Positions 23,801-31,633 of a stretch of 43,976 nt of DNA are shown here, piece after piece. Made by a program: the position numbers and the translations under genes. The DNA is from Nitrospira sp. UW-LDO-01. GTDB taxonomy: Bacteria > Nitrospirota > Nitrospiria > Nitrospirales > Nitrospiraceae. Location of the stretch: positions 1 to 43,976 of the forward strand of contig NIUT01000122.1 in the NCBI GenBank assembly GCA_002254365.1, in the 5' to 3' direction. The notes below the pieces were generated by a model that had not been told where the DNA came from, did no database searches, and saw only the letters and a program-made list of their open reading frames with translations. Each line of letters begins with the position of its first letter. Positions within the stretch are counted from its first letter, which is position 1.

Positions 23801-25711
23801 GGAAAAGAGATCCGTAGTGGCCCAATCGCGGATATTCACACGAACGAGCCTGTGGGCCATGGAGTGAATAACAGCTTCCGTGAGTTGATGGTTCAGGTTC
23901 ACGATACGGTACCGCACACCGTCAATATCGTTACGGCAGGGAATCCTCCAGGGCAACCAATCGAGGTCGCCTTGGAAGCGGGTAAGACCGTCTCTTTTGT
24001 GATGCCGGAAAAGATTTACATGACGCCGATGCCTTTCTTGAACGGGGGTACGCATACAACCGGCAGTGGTTTGAACTTCCGTGCCGGCCCAATCGCACAA
24101 CGGTTGGCGACCAACCCGGATGTTTCGCAAATCTTCAATAGCCAGATCCATGGAGATCCTTACACGCCGCTTCTGAGGGCGTATACCGGCGACACCATGG
24201 TGTTTCGATTGTTACATACCCTGATGAACGAGACGATGACCTGGACTTTATCCGGCCATACGTTTTGGACCGAGCGGTATGCACCAGATGCAAACCGCAA
24301 GAACTCAATTCATGTCGGTATTGCTGAGCGCTATGATCTTGTAGTGCCTGAAGCAGGTGGTCCTCGTCATCAGGCCGGGGACTACATCCACTTTAACGGT
24401 AGATCATCAAAGCTATCCGAAGGTGGATGGGGGATCGTGCGGGTGTATGATCAAGAACGTTCTGACCTGAAGAAACTGCCTGCTGGATTCTCGAATAAAG
24501 GTGAGATCCCGAAGGCCTTACCGGTATGTCCGGCTGATGCTCCGGTCAAGAGTTTCAATGTGGTTGCCTTGGATTATCCGTCGATGACGTTCAATCCCAA
24601 AGCACCTGAGGCAATTGAAGTGGATTTTGAGCGAAAAATACAAATCTCCAATCCAGAGGCGAAGATTTATGCACTGGAGGATGATTTGGCGAAGGTGGCT
24701 GGAAACTACAAGCCGATGCCGCTCACGCTTCGGGTCAACATTGGTGACTGTGTGAAGGTGAATCTCAAAAATAAAATGAAGGCGAGTAAGGCCTCATTTT
24801 CAGCGATTGGACTCGCATTTGATCCAAAGGATTCATTGGGAGCTAATGTCGGTAACAATTCGGGCGATCAAACAATTGCGCCTGGTGGAGAGCGTCAGTA
24901 CACGTACTACGCCGATCCATTCAACGGCGAAACCACGTCCCTTGTTTGGGACTGGGGCAACGTCATGACGAATCCACGTAATGGCTTGTTCGGTGCGATC
25001 GTGGTTGGTCCGAAAGGGTCGAAATACCGTGACACAAGGACGGGCGTTGATCTGACCAACCGAAACGCCTGGGCAGCCGACGTGATCGTGGACAAGTCCA
25101 TTCCTGGGAATGAAATGCGCGCGAACTATCGCGATGTCGCACTGTTTTTCCAGGACGAGGATAACATCATCGGTACGAGCTTTATGCCGTATGTGCAGAA
25201 CGTTGCTGGGTTGACCGGCATCAACTACCGGTCTGAACCGTATCTCTATCGACAAGACCAGGGCTGTTCATTGGGTAAGATGTTTCAACCATGCAAAGCG
25301 GATAAGCCTGAAGATCCGGGTACACCGATCATCGAGTCGCATGCGGGTGACCCGGTACGTATCCATGTCATCGGGGCAAACAATGAGCAGAATGGGATGT
25401 TCAGCGTTGAGAAGCATGAATGGCCGATCGAACCATTTATGCGCGGCGCGGACCAGATCAGTGTCGTGGAATTCTCCGGCTCCGAAGTGCTTGATGCCTT
25501 CATTCCTTCGGCCGGAGGGCCATATCGATTGCCTGGTGACTACGTGTACAGTAACCAGCGCTTGCCCTATTCCCAGTCCGGACAATGGGGATTCCTGAGG
25601 GTCTTGCCGAACGGCGACAACAGGATTCAGCCGTTAAGCGGAAGTGGAGTTGGTTCAAAGCATGCCGAGGCGAATCATGAGCCAAAGGTTCTTCCGACGG
25701 CAATAAAATAG
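20879..25711 (+). CDS. Giant exported multicopper oxidase, MofA-like in size (paralog 2)
   Basis: A 1610-residue secreted protein, collinear with paralog 1 over its whole length. ATG 20879 follows AAGGAGG by seven bases. The signal peptide is about residues 1-29 (LAGIAFLAIPAVATAES). Copper motifs are V-F-H-S-H-H-P-H-G-G about 431, F-H-C-H-V-A-H-H-Y-V-S-G-M-W about 508-521, N-T-H-W-H-F-L-Q-F about 809 and V-F-W-H-D-H-A-F-G about 938. At the third site it has H-W-H where paralog 1 has H-P-H. Around residues 845-905 it is shorter than paralog 1, which carries an extra cysteine-containing insert (MDCLDKGNDPTASLPRDKSC). The C-terminal third again lacks copper ligands. Both proteins were probably made by duplication and then diverged, perhaps for different substrates or conditions. 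Confidence 0.85.
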   Translation: MLGFGSPYNRVLRGLAGIAFLAIPAVATAESSSHVAMNHQLPAWAEQLKGQTIVEDAMSGQANRAAMVEQQHQRIMEHMSKDPQVQAVNTGMYNTSAMMHQYGAGGQDLLLMSDPRAEPVASTPGGRCPATAPVKQYNVSTINVEITLNQWLDFYPGYMYVLDEDIDKVRAEETKNKEAREKEGFDPGAVIPGVQAQWIQPLTIRANQGDCLKIKLSNKLEGGEEVSLHIHGSSMVVSKTGAAATTSNADAIAAKDKPVELEWYIHPDLQEGVRQFHTYSNDRELTVMGMFGSFVVEPKGSTYWEPLGTGDATPATSGWQVMIKNGTGPDFREFVLYYHEVGDEAFRPLNKKGDFLPQRDPLTDTYRPGGRAINYRSEPFGINNMHLQHEYFGFEDESMGYSSYTFGDASPTIPRSYMGDPAKFRLVHGGSEVFHSHHPHGGSIRWPRSPRAIDDMNLWATAMNGPVKYPVIRAKTDRVDVEVVGPSEALDLETECGSGLCQQLAGDFLFHCHVAHHYVSGMWGYWRVYNTIQQGEMRNDVMPDLRELPDRKGRIKTPISSDKLIGQTVDWFGTQFKIIEKGKSNWKGNPATITIKDWVAMQLPPAGKPGHKEDEKGQIVSYDATVLDWAWEGNRAMSEKESTIVNPKYVSSHPGKRHPLMFEPLTGKVAWPHLTPHFGKRVMFSPNHVGAPWLEMIRRDDNGEESLDQAKPGEQGNWSLCPVNAGRKNYNVHFIKVPIKIAKAQGNEPAVIDQNGLIYVLHEEEAAVRANDDLKYPLVVRGNIYDCVDWTLTSEWDDDDYTNFQASKINTHWHFLQFDNQASDGVITGFSYEQSVRPFTMLEKKNPKGLPAPMNTVLTSAVKKGAKTISVKNAKQYHVGTLIMVGADNVKGNEIARIIAIKGDQLTLSKGLKNDHPAKDIVTVEFVRQRFWVDADVGTVFWHDHAFGATTWPHGGFGTFIAEPVGSTYHDPTTGKEIRSGPIADIHTNEPVGHGVNNSFRELMVQVHDTVPHTVNIVTAGNPPGQPIEVALEAGKTVSFVMPEKIYMTPMPFLNGGTHTTGSGLNFRAGPIAQRLATNPDVSQIFNSQIHGDPYTPLLRAYTGDTMVFRLLHTLMNETMTWTLSGHTFWTERYAPDANRKNSIHVGIAERYDLVVPEAGGPRHQAGDYIHFNGRSSKLSEGGWGIVRVYDQERSDLKKLPAGFSNKGEIPKALPVCPADAPVKSFNVVALDYPSMTFNPKAPEAIEVDFERKIQISNPEAKIYALEDDLAKVAGNYKPMPLTLRVNIGDCVKVNLKNKMKASKASFSAIGLAFDPKDSLGANVGNNSGDQTIAPGGERQYTYYADPFNGETTSLVWDWGNVMTNPRNGLFGAIVVGPKGSKYRDTRTGVDLTNRNAWAADVIVDKSIPGNEMRANYRDVALFFQDEDNIIGTSFMPYVQNVAGLTGINYRSEPYLYRQDQGCSLGKMFQPCKADKPEDPGTPIIESHAGDPVRIHVIGANNEQNGMFSVEKHEWPIEPFMRGADQISVVEFSGSEVLDAFIPSAGGPYRLPGDYVYSNQRLPYSQSGQWGFLRVLPNGDNRIQPLSGSGVGSKHAEANHEPKVLPTAIK

Positions 25712-25738
25712 AACGATTCGCACATCTGCTTAGGAATG

Positions 25739-25776
25739 AGGGGAGTCGTGCTGTTAGCACGGCTCCCCTGTTTTTT
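25739..25776 (+). terminator. Rho-independent terminator after oxidase 2
   Basis: AGGGGAGTCGTGCT (25739-25752) pairs with AGCACGGCTCCCCT (25756-25769), one G-U pair, around a three-base loop. It is followed by G and six T (25771-25776). The stem shares its core with the hairpin after oxidase 1. Confidence 0.88.
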
Positions 25777-25796
25777 GCCCTCATCCTCGTAGAGCG

Positions 25797-25825
25797 CTGA
25801 TATTGTGTGTGACAATCGGTATAAT
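25797..25825 (+). promoter_or_regulatory. Possible promoter of the cupredoxin 2 operon
   Basis: A perfect TATAAT at 25820-25825 has CTGATA (four of six) 17 bases upstream at 25797-25802. It lies between the terminator of oxidase 2 and the TTG start at 26022. The remaining 25826-26021 shows no further feature. Confidence 0.45.
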
Positions 25826-26021
25826 GAAATGACTATTTCGAGGAAGTGCTTCTTTAATCACTCAAACTATCGGCTCGGTAGTTGAAGAGCATTTGTAGGG
25901 CTGACGATATTGGACCCGCACGTATACTCGGTAGAATATATGAGCCACATGAAGGGGTTCAGCATCGGATGGGTGGTTTAAGGTTTAGATTCACCTAGGA
26001 GCCAAATAGAAGGAGAAAGAG

Positions 26022-26945
26022 TTGGGCACAAGACGGATAATGATCGCCTTTTGTTCTGGAATCCTCACGTTGTTGCTGGGACTTGGCTCTGTGTATTCCT
26101 ATGATGTGATAGACGTGGAGCATGGGGGTACAATTGAAGGTACGATTATACTCGATGGAGTGGTGCCGGAACCAAAAGGGTTCAATCTCATTACCTTCCC
26201 AGACCCAATGTATTGTGGGCGTATTTCCAACGGGCGTGGGTGGCGCTTGCTTCATGATTTTGTCGTCAGCCGTCAGGGCGGATTGAAGGACGCCATCGTG
26301 TTGCTTGAAGGGATTGAAGCCGGGAAACCCTTTGATGTATCAGTGCCCTTGATAGAAGCGCGTGACTGTATGTTTTATCCGTTTATGACGATTGTTCGTA
26401 ACGGGCACGCTGTTGAGGTCATTAATATGGACCCTGTCATGCATGACATTCAGGGCTATGAGACGTCGCCGGAGGCTGGTGCGCGTGTATTATTCAATAC
26501 GCCTCTCATCATGAACCATCAGCATCATCGAGGCGATCTGCACGCCATGCATAATCATGCGCCAGGTAAGTCCTTGATCGGACCGATCTATCTGAACAAG
26601 GGTCGACGGACGTTCTACATGCAGTGTGGCTTTCATGCCTACATGGAAAGCTGGGCGATGGCTGTGAACAATCCCTACTATGCTGTCACAGATGCGGAAG
26701 GAAAGTTTGTAATTGACGGTATTCCGCCTGGTACGTATCAGTTGGTGGTGTGGCATCCGCAGACAGGCCCTGGCACGACGAAATTTGTTGTGGTGCAGCC
26801 AGATGGAAAATTGGTCGAACAGCTATCCTTGCCGGCCCCAAAGGGGAATCGAACTCCGTATAAAGTCATGGACAATCCTCGGTTTGGCCTTCAGTCCCTT
26901 GGGTATAGCATCGATATCCGACCGTTGGTTGAAAGTCAGCGGTAG
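26022..26945 (+). CDS. Exported cupredoxin-like protein with C-terminal carboxypeptidase-regulatory-like domain (paralog 2)
   Basis: A 307-residue paralog of the protein at 16958. I choose TTG 26022 because AAGGAG is six bases before it; an ATG at 26040 lacks such spacing. The signal peptide is about residues 7-27 (MIAFCSGILTLLLGLGSVYS). The copper-ligand candidates are H in V-M-H-D-I-Q (about 139) and Q-C-G-F-H-A-Y-M (about 200-207). Between them is a histidine-rich loop (NHQHHRGDLHAMHNHAPG, about 166-183) that could bind metal and is more His-rich than in paralog 1. The C-terminal beta-sandwich has GKFVIDGIPPGTYQLVVWHP. It lies after oxidase 2 and its terminator and probably starts the operon with the LolA-like and HEAT genes. 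Confidence 0.8.
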   Translation: MGTRRIMIAFCSGILTLLLGLGSVYSYDVIDVEHGGTIEGTIILDGVVPEPKGFNLITFPDPMYCGRISNGRGWRLLHDFVVSRQGGLKDAIVLLEGIEAGKPFDVSVPLIEARDCMFYPFMTIVRNGHAVEVINMDPVMHDIQGYETSPEAGARVLFNTPLIMNHQHHRGDLHAMHNHAPGKSLIGPIYLNKGRRTFYMQCGFHAYMESWAMAVNNPYYAVTDAEGKFVIDGIPPGTYQLVVWHPQTGPGTTKFVVVQPDGKLVEQLSLPAPKGNRTPYKVMDNPRFGLQSLGYSIDIRPLVESQR

Positions 26946-26984
26946 CGATAGGTGTGTATACGCGCTGCAAGGAGAACCTGTCGG

Positions 26985-27575
26985 TTGGTGCTCCCTTTCC
27001 TTATCTATGCTGTGACGACGTCGTTGATGACCTCGATCGGGGAGGCTGGCGATACGCTGCCTTTTGAGCCTGAATTTTCCGGTAGCTTTCTGAAACGAGT
27101 GAATGGCAAGACATATCAGGCCCAGGTATTCGGGAAGGGGGATCGGCTTAGGCTGGAATATAAATATGCCGTTCGAACTGAGCTCGGCTTTTCAGCACTT
27201 GAAATTATCCGACTGGATCTCGGTGAGCGATGGTATGTCCTGCCTCAACAGAAGTATCTCCTGGTCTTGCCTGTCATGGACGGTGCCCTATTGATACGCA
27301 AGGAGCTAGTTGGGGAGACGAGTAGAAATGAGGTCGGTGATGCGATTGTAGCCGGCCGTGCCGCGCGGCAGTTCGACGTTCAAGTAGAACGGGATGGAGT
27401 GTCAGAGCGATTCCATCAGTGGGTTGATATAGAGGTTGGTGTCGTGCTCAAGTTAGTCAGCCAGGACCAAAATTGGTCGTTTGAGTATGAACGAATCAGG
27501 GTATCGCCGCAGCCGTATCTGTATTTCGAGCAGCCGCCGGGGTATCGAAAACGCCGAAGCGAGACTATCCACTGA
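26985..27575 (+). CDS. Exported LolA-like protein 1
   Basis: A 196-residue protein. I place the start at TTG 26985 because AAGGAG lies ten bases upstream and translation then begins with a signal-like stretch (PFLIYAVTTSLMTSIGEAG). A GTG at 26952 is also in frame but lacks a binding site. The mature part has the repeated beta strands of the LolA/LppX-type sheet: F-S-G-S-F-L-K-R-V-N-G-K-T-Y-Q-A, W-Y-V-L-P-Q-Q-K-Y-L-L-V and F-H-Q-W-V-D-I-E-V-G-V-V-L-K-L. It aligns by eye with the protein at 30953, so the two are paralogs. LolA-like folds bind hydrophobic ligands; the ligand is unknown. It lies 39 bases after the cupredoxin gene. Confidence 0.7.
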   Translation: MVLPFLIYAVTTSLMTSIGEAGDTLPFEPEFSGSFLKRVNGKTYQAQVFGKGDRLRLEYKYAVRTELGFSALEIIRLDLGERWYVLPQQKYLLVLPVMDGALLIRKELVGETSRNEVGDAIVAGRAARQFDVQVERDGVSERFHQWVDIEVGVVLKLVSQDQNWSFEYERIRVSPQPYLYFEQPPGYRKRRSETIH

Positions 27576-27591
27576 TAGGAGAGATAGCACA

Positions 27592-28950
27592 GTGCGTGTT
27601 CTGAAAATGCGACGCGTGGTAGCCTTGATCACAAGCCTGATGCTGCTACCTTCCATTACTGCCCCTGCGTTGAGTGGGGCTGTGCCTGACATCTCACAGA
27701 TTCAGAGACACTACGATGCCAAGGAGTATCCCAAAACTCTTGAGGAGTTGGACCGGCTCGATCGGGAGACCGCTAATGTGCCGGATGTTCGTCGGCTTAA
27801 GATTCGCACGTTGCTGAGGCTCGGCAAGCCGAAGGATGCCCTGACAGAATACGACAAGCTGGCGGAGGTTGTGGATCAGGAGGATCAGTTGCTCCTGCGT
27901 GAAGTTGCACTTGGATTTGTCGTCATACTCACGAATGATATGCGAGAACAGATGCGTGGGGCGGCCTACACGGCTCTGAAGGATTGGCATAGTCCGGAAT
28001 CGATGCCATTCTTGGAGGGAGGACTGACCGATCAGTCCGGTCTCGTCAGAGCCTTAGCAGCTGAGGGTCTCGCGAACTTCGATGCTGGTCGACGCTCACC
28101 GAAGTTCCGCCAAGCGTTGGAAGATCAGGCTGCGTTGGTCAAAGAGGCGGTGCTCAAGGGCTTTACAAAGTCACATGATGCTTCGGTCATCTCACTGGCT
28201 GAGCCCTTGCTGAAGGACCCAGAAGTACGGGTTCGTGTTGCGGCAGCCGAGGTGCTCTGTCATCTCAAGCGGTCGAAGGGATGTGATGCGTTGCTGCGCT
28301 ATGCCAAAGCACCCAATCCAGATGAACGAACGGCAGCCATTCGTGCGCTGGTTGAGCGCCAATCGACAGAGTTGTTCCGTGTCCTCAAAGATGCGAGTGA
28401 AAACCAACAACCATCGGTGCGTGGTGCTGCTGCGACAGGATTTGGTCGTCTGCCGTCGGCAGAAGCGCTCGTCATACTGAACCGACTTCTGAGGGATCCG
28501 CTTCCTCCGGTGCGAATTGCTGCAGCGGTGAGCTTAGGGAAGTTTCATGGTTTGAACGCTGAAGAGCCCCTAAGTAGGGCACTCGTTGAGCGTGATGACG
28601 CTGTCAGAGCATTCGTGATCGGAGCACTACTGGAGCACGGAGAGCGATATGAGGTAGTGGCCAGTTCCATTCAGGCTCTCATCAACATGAAAGAACCCGC
28701 AGTTCGCGCCGCCGTGGCTCGCGCCTTGGGGCATGCCGGAGAGCCTAATCGCGAGTCGGCGCGGTCTGCCTTGATGATATTGATTCAGGATTCGGTGCCT
28801 CGGGTGAGGATTGCCGCGATTCGGTCGATGGCAAAGATTGAGGGATCACGCGCACGTACGGTTCTTAAGAATAGTTTGCATGACGAAGATGATGCGGTTC
28901 GAGCGACGGCAGGAGGCGCACTGCTCATCGTTCTTTCCCTCGCTGAATAA
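27592..28950 (+). CDS. Exported HEAT-repeat protein
   Basis: A 452-residue protein starting at GTG 27592 (AGGAG ten bases upstream); ATG 27607 is an alternative. A signal peptide covers about residues 6-29 (VVALITSLMLLPSITAPALS). A TPR-like helical pair follows (YPKTLEELDRLD, AKPKDALTEYDKL). From about residue 115 on there are roughly ten HEAT/PBS-lyase-type repeats of about 31 residues, each with a V-R-x-A-A-A/V-x-x-L-G pattern such as V-R-V-A-A-A-E-V-L, V-R-G-A-A-A-T-G-F-G, V-R-I-A-A-A-V-S-L-G and V-R-A-A-V-A-R-A-L-G. Such proteins are scaffolds. In this cluster it may assemble the periplasmic oxidase, cupredoxin and SUMF1 proteins. Confidence 0.83.
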   Translation: MRVLKMRRVVALITSLMLLPSITAPALSGAVPDISQIQRHYDAKEYPKTLEELDRLDRETANVPDVRRLKIRTLLRLGKPKDALTEYDKLAEVVDQEDQLLLREVALGFVVILTNDMREQMRGAAYTALKDWHSPESMPFLEGGLTDQSGLVRALAAEGLANFDAGRRSPKFRQALEDQAALVKEAVLKGFTKSHDASVISLAEPLLKDPEVRVRVAAAEVLCHLKRSKGCDALLRYAKAPNPDERTAAIRALVERQSTELFRVLKDASENQQPSVRGAAATGFGRLPSAEALVILNRLLRDPLPPVRIAAAVSLGKFHGLNAEEPLSRALVERDDAVRAFVIGALLEHGERYEVVASSIQALINMKEPAVRAAVARALGHAGEPNRESARSALMILIQDSVPRVRIAAIRSMAKIEGSRARTVLKNSLHDEDDAVRATAGGALLIVLSLAE

Positions 28951-29031
28951 GCAGCGGAGTCTGTATTGCCTTAGGTGTCGATATTCGGGGACATTGGGGG
29001 ATGAAGAAATGTCCTGGAAGGAGCTATTCAG

Positions 29032-29877
29032 ATGTTGATTCGATGTATGACCTTTTCAATCATGTTCGGCCTCGTTCTCGGTCTCGCGCTTTCCTTTGCC
29101 GAAGATAGAGTTTTATTCAATGAAACTCAGACGCCAACGAGTAAGGATGGGACACCGACGGTACTAGTTCCTGCCGGCCCATTTCCCATGGGGGTTCCAC
29201 CAGGAGATCGTGATGGGGGACGGGATGAGTATCCACGTCACGAGGTTTTCTTGGATTCGTTCTTGATCGATCAATTTGAAGTGACGAACGGTCGATATAT
29301 CGAGTTTGTCAAAAGCACGGGCCATCGTGTTCCACAGAACCAGACAAATCCCACGAGGAATCTATGGCAAGGCGACAGCATCACGGAGTCAGTTGCTGAG
29401 CGTCCTGTGATCAATGTTGATTGGTTTGATGCGGACGCTTACTGCAAATGGGCCGGCAAGCGACTACCCACGGAAGCTGAGTGGGAAAAAGCAGCAAAAG
29501 GGACATCCGACCGACGGTTCGTCTGGGGGAATGTTGAGCCGACTGCAAAGCATTTGAATTATAACCAGCGGTGGATCGGCGAAAAGACACTCATGCCGGT
29601 CGGAAGTTATGAAGCGGGGAAAAGTCCTTATGGTGCGTATGACATGGCCGGCAACGTATGGGAGTGGGTGAATGATTGGTATGATGCTCGGTACTATGAG
29701 AAAAGTCCTGAGAGGAATCCGAAAGGTCCTGAAACCGGGTTGAAGAAAGTCATTCGAGGAGCTGGTTGGCAAAATGAGACACCAACGGTCCGAATCTTTA
29801 CCCGTGTCGAGAGTGACCCGACCATGCGCAATGAGTCCACAGGGTTCCGATGTGCCACAGAGGTCGGGAGGAAATAG
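29032..29877 (+). CDS. Exported SUMF1/FGE-like domain protein C
   Basis: A 281-residue protein starting at ATG 29032, with AAGGAG eight bases upstream. Its signal peptide is about residues 1-23 (FSIMFGLVLGLALSFA). The SUMF1 domain shows V-P-A-G-P-F-P-M-G-V, H-E-V-F-L-D-S-F-L-I-D-Q-F-E-V-T-N, K-R-L-P-T-E-A-E-W-E-K-A-A-K-G, F-V-W-G-N, M-A-G-N-V-W-E-W-V-N-D-W and I-R-G-A-G-W, ending in G-F-R-C-A. At the FGE cysteine positions it has Q-N-E-T. It has the compact layout of canonical SUMF1 domains, without the linker of proteins B and D. It ends the plus-strand arm of the cluster and faces protein D on the other strand. Confidence 0.83.
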   Translation: MLIRCMTFSIMFGLVLGLALSFAEDRVLFNETQTPTSKDGTPTVLVPAGPFPMGVPPGDRDGGRDEYPRHEVFLDSFLIDQFEVTNGRYIEFVKSTGHRVPQNQTNPTRNLWQGDSITESVAERPVINVDWFDADAYCKWAGKRLPTEAEWEKAAKGTSDRRFVWGNVEPTAKHLNYNQRWIGEKTLMPVGSYEAGKSPYGAYDMAGNVWEWVNDWYDARYYEKSPERNPKGPETGLKKVIRGAGWQNETPTVRIFTRVESDPTMRNESTGFRCATEVGRK

Positions 29878-29882
29878 AAACT

Positions 29883-29901
29883 GGAGACGAGCTTCGTCTC
29901 T
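29883..29901. terminator. Small hairpin between convergent genes
   Basis: GAGACGA (29884-29890) pairs with TCGTCTC (29894-29900) around a three-base loop, six bases after the stop of SUMF1 protein C. No T-run follows on either strand, so it is at best a weak or protein-dependent terminator. The rest of the 130-base gap to 30008 shows nothing clear. Confidence 0.35.
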
Positions 29902-30007
29902 ATCTCCGAAGCTCAAAAGAGCAGAGTTCTCATCTCATATGCGTACTACCACTGCATCTCCTCCGAACCGGAACGTTTCCGTTCAAGAGAGCTAGGGAAA
30001 TCCTCAC

Positions 30008-30919
30008 CTATTGTGTGGAATCCTGTGAGGGTTGTACGTCCCGTGCGCAGCGAAAGCCGAGCCAGTTCATCTTCGTATTTGGATCAGTCCCATTCCGTTG
30101 AGCCACTCGTACACTTGGTGTGCTGTCGATCCAGCTTCCGCCCCGAAAACTCCGTTGAGTCCCCTTCTCCGGTCCTTTCGGGTTGCGATTCGGTGCTGTG
30201 GCATAGTACTTCGGGTCGTACCAGTCTGCTACCCATTCGGCTACATTGCCGGACATCTGGAAGACTCCGTATGGGCTGACAGCATTGTCATACTTGTCAA
30301 CGGAAATAATCGGTGGATAGAGCAGGAGTCGTTCTGGACGATCCCGCACGGGACCAGACAGGCCTGTCCGGCCGAAGTTTGACCTTGACAGTCCTGCGAT
30401 CTGATTTCCCCATGGATACAGCCGTCCATCCTCTCCACGGGCAGCTTTCTCCCATTCAGCTTCCGTGGGGAGTCGCTTACCAGCCCACTTACAATAGGCT
30501 TCGGCATCGGTCCAGGACACGTGCATGACCGGATGGCTCGTCATGGTTTCCTGAAAATTTCCCCCGTCGTATTGCCAATCGATGAGCGGAGGGAGATCAT
30601 GCGACAGGATAAATTTCAAAAATTGGACGGTCGTCACTTCAAACCGATCGATTTCGTAGGCGTCAAGATAGACGGTTTTCTGTGGCAGTTCGGCTTGATA
30701 CGCGTTCCGATCGGCCCTCTTGTCGCTTCCCATGAGAAACTCCCCGGCTGGGATCAGGACCATTTCGTCATGAGCCGGCAGCCTGGCCCGTTCAGCCGCA
30801 AGCTTCTTCCCTTCTGGAGTCCATTGTCGGACGACATCGGCCACATCCAGTGCGTATGCAGCACTTCCGGTGATGACTCCTATCAACGCAACGCCTACAA
30901 TAACTCCTAATGCGTGCAC
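30008..30919 (-). CDS. Exported SUMF1/FGE-like domain protein D
   Basis: A 303-residue protein with signal peptide at about residues 1-24 (GVIVGVALIGVITGSAAYA). Then follows the linker W-T-P-E-G-K-K-L-A-A-E-R shared with protein B, and the SUMF1 domain with L-I-P-A-G-E-F-L-M-G-S, R-L-P-T-E-A-E-W-E-K-A-A-R-G, Y-P-W-G-N, S-G-N-V-A-E-W-V-A-D-W, F-R-G-G-S-W and G-F-R-C-A-R. The FGE cysteines are replaced (I-D-S-T). It is the closest relative of protein B, 11 kb away on the other strand, suggesting inverted duplication. It is the last gene of a minus-strand set with the LolA-like protein 2 (33-base gap) and SUMF1 protein E. Confidence 0.83.
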   Translation of the reverse strand: MHALGVIVGVALIGVITGSAAYALDVADVVRQWTPEGKKLAAERARLPAHDEMVLIPAGEFLMGSDKRADRNAYQAELPQKTVYLDAYEIDRFEVTTVQFLKFILSHDLPPLIDWQYDGGNFQETMTSHPVMHVSWTDAEAYCKWAGKRLPTEAEWEKAARGEDGRLYPWGNQIAGLSRSNFGRTGLSGPVRDRPERLLLYPPIISVDKYDNAVSPYGVFQMSGNVAEWVADWYDPKYYATAPNRNPKGPEKGTQRSFRGGSWIDSTPSVRVAQRNGTDPNTKMNWLGFRCARDVQPSQDSTQ

Positions 30920-30952
30920 GGCCCATCCTCCCTTTCAACTGATATGGTTGTG

Positions 30953-31600
30953 TTACAGTCCAGGACCGGTCTGCTCAGGCGTCGGGGTGTCAAATCCCTC
31001 CAAGGGCTGGAAGTTGACCGGTAGGTTGAAGAGATAGTCTGATACTGAACGCAGCTTGACATGGTGATATTCCACGATCCAACTACCGTCTTTTTTAGCC
31101 AGCTTCATAGGAAAGTGGATATCGCTTGCCAGCCATTGGTAGTACTCGTCGACACGCTCCCCTTGTTTTGTTTTGACCTCGTAGAGGATGGTGTGGTGCC
31201 CTTCTCGCATTTCCGTACCGATTTCCTCACGAGAAATCTCTCCGTCTAGTCGCTCTTTGATCATGAGATCCTGCTCAGGACTATATGGAACAGTCTTGAA
31301 ATGCTTCATTCTCGATAGCAGCAGCCACACGACCTGCTTGTCCTTTCGCACGATGCTGACATTCACGGGGCCCATCGTATGATGTTCAATGCGCCACATC
31401 GCATCACGGTAGTAGATATAGGCCTTGCGTGTCTTGCCGTCGATCTTGATCACTTGGTCTGCGGTAAACTCGAGTGCGAGCGCTGACTGGCAGGACATCA
31501 GCGCATACAACACCACTGAGACGGCAATCCACAGCAGACTCATGGGGCGAAATCCTACCATATCGATCTGTGTATTTTCATTTCGTGCCATAGAGTGCAT
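30953..31600 (-). CDS. Exported LolA-like protein 2
   Basis: A 215-residue protein at the longest start. A later ATG at 31543 (MSLLWIAV) directly before the hydrophobic export segment (LLWIAVSVVLYALMSCQSAL) is possible; neither has a strong binding site. The mature part begins L-E-F-T-A-D-Q-V-I-K-I-D-G-K-T-R-K-A and continues with strands M-W-R-I-E-H-H, V-V-W-L-L-L-S-R-M-K-H-F and Y-Y-Q-W-L-A-S-D-I-H-F-P-M-K-L. It resembles the protein at 26985, including K-E-R/L, G-E-I/T-S-R and Q-W blocks at matching places. The LolA/DUF4412-like sheet suggests binding of a hydrophobic ligand. It is sandwiched between two SUMF1 genes. Confidence 0.73.
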   Translation of the reverse strand: MHSMARNENTQIDMVGFRPMSLLWIAVSVVLYALMSCQSALALEFTADQVIKIDGKTRKAYIYYRDAMWRIEHHTMGPVNVSIVRKDKQVVWLLLSRMKHFKTVPYSPEQDLMIKERLDGEISREEIGTEMREGHHTILYEVKTKQGERVDEYYQWLASDIHFPMKLAKKDGSWIVEYHHVKLRSVSDYLFNLPVNFQPLEGFDTPTPEQTGPGL

Positions 31601-31633
31601 GAATTGATTGTTTCACGGAGACAGGAGCAAGGT

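Noticed and set aside
11880-25711. Naming the giant oxidases manganese oxidases
   Set aside because: Size and copper motifs fit MofA-like proteins, but the sequence alone cannot show the substrate.
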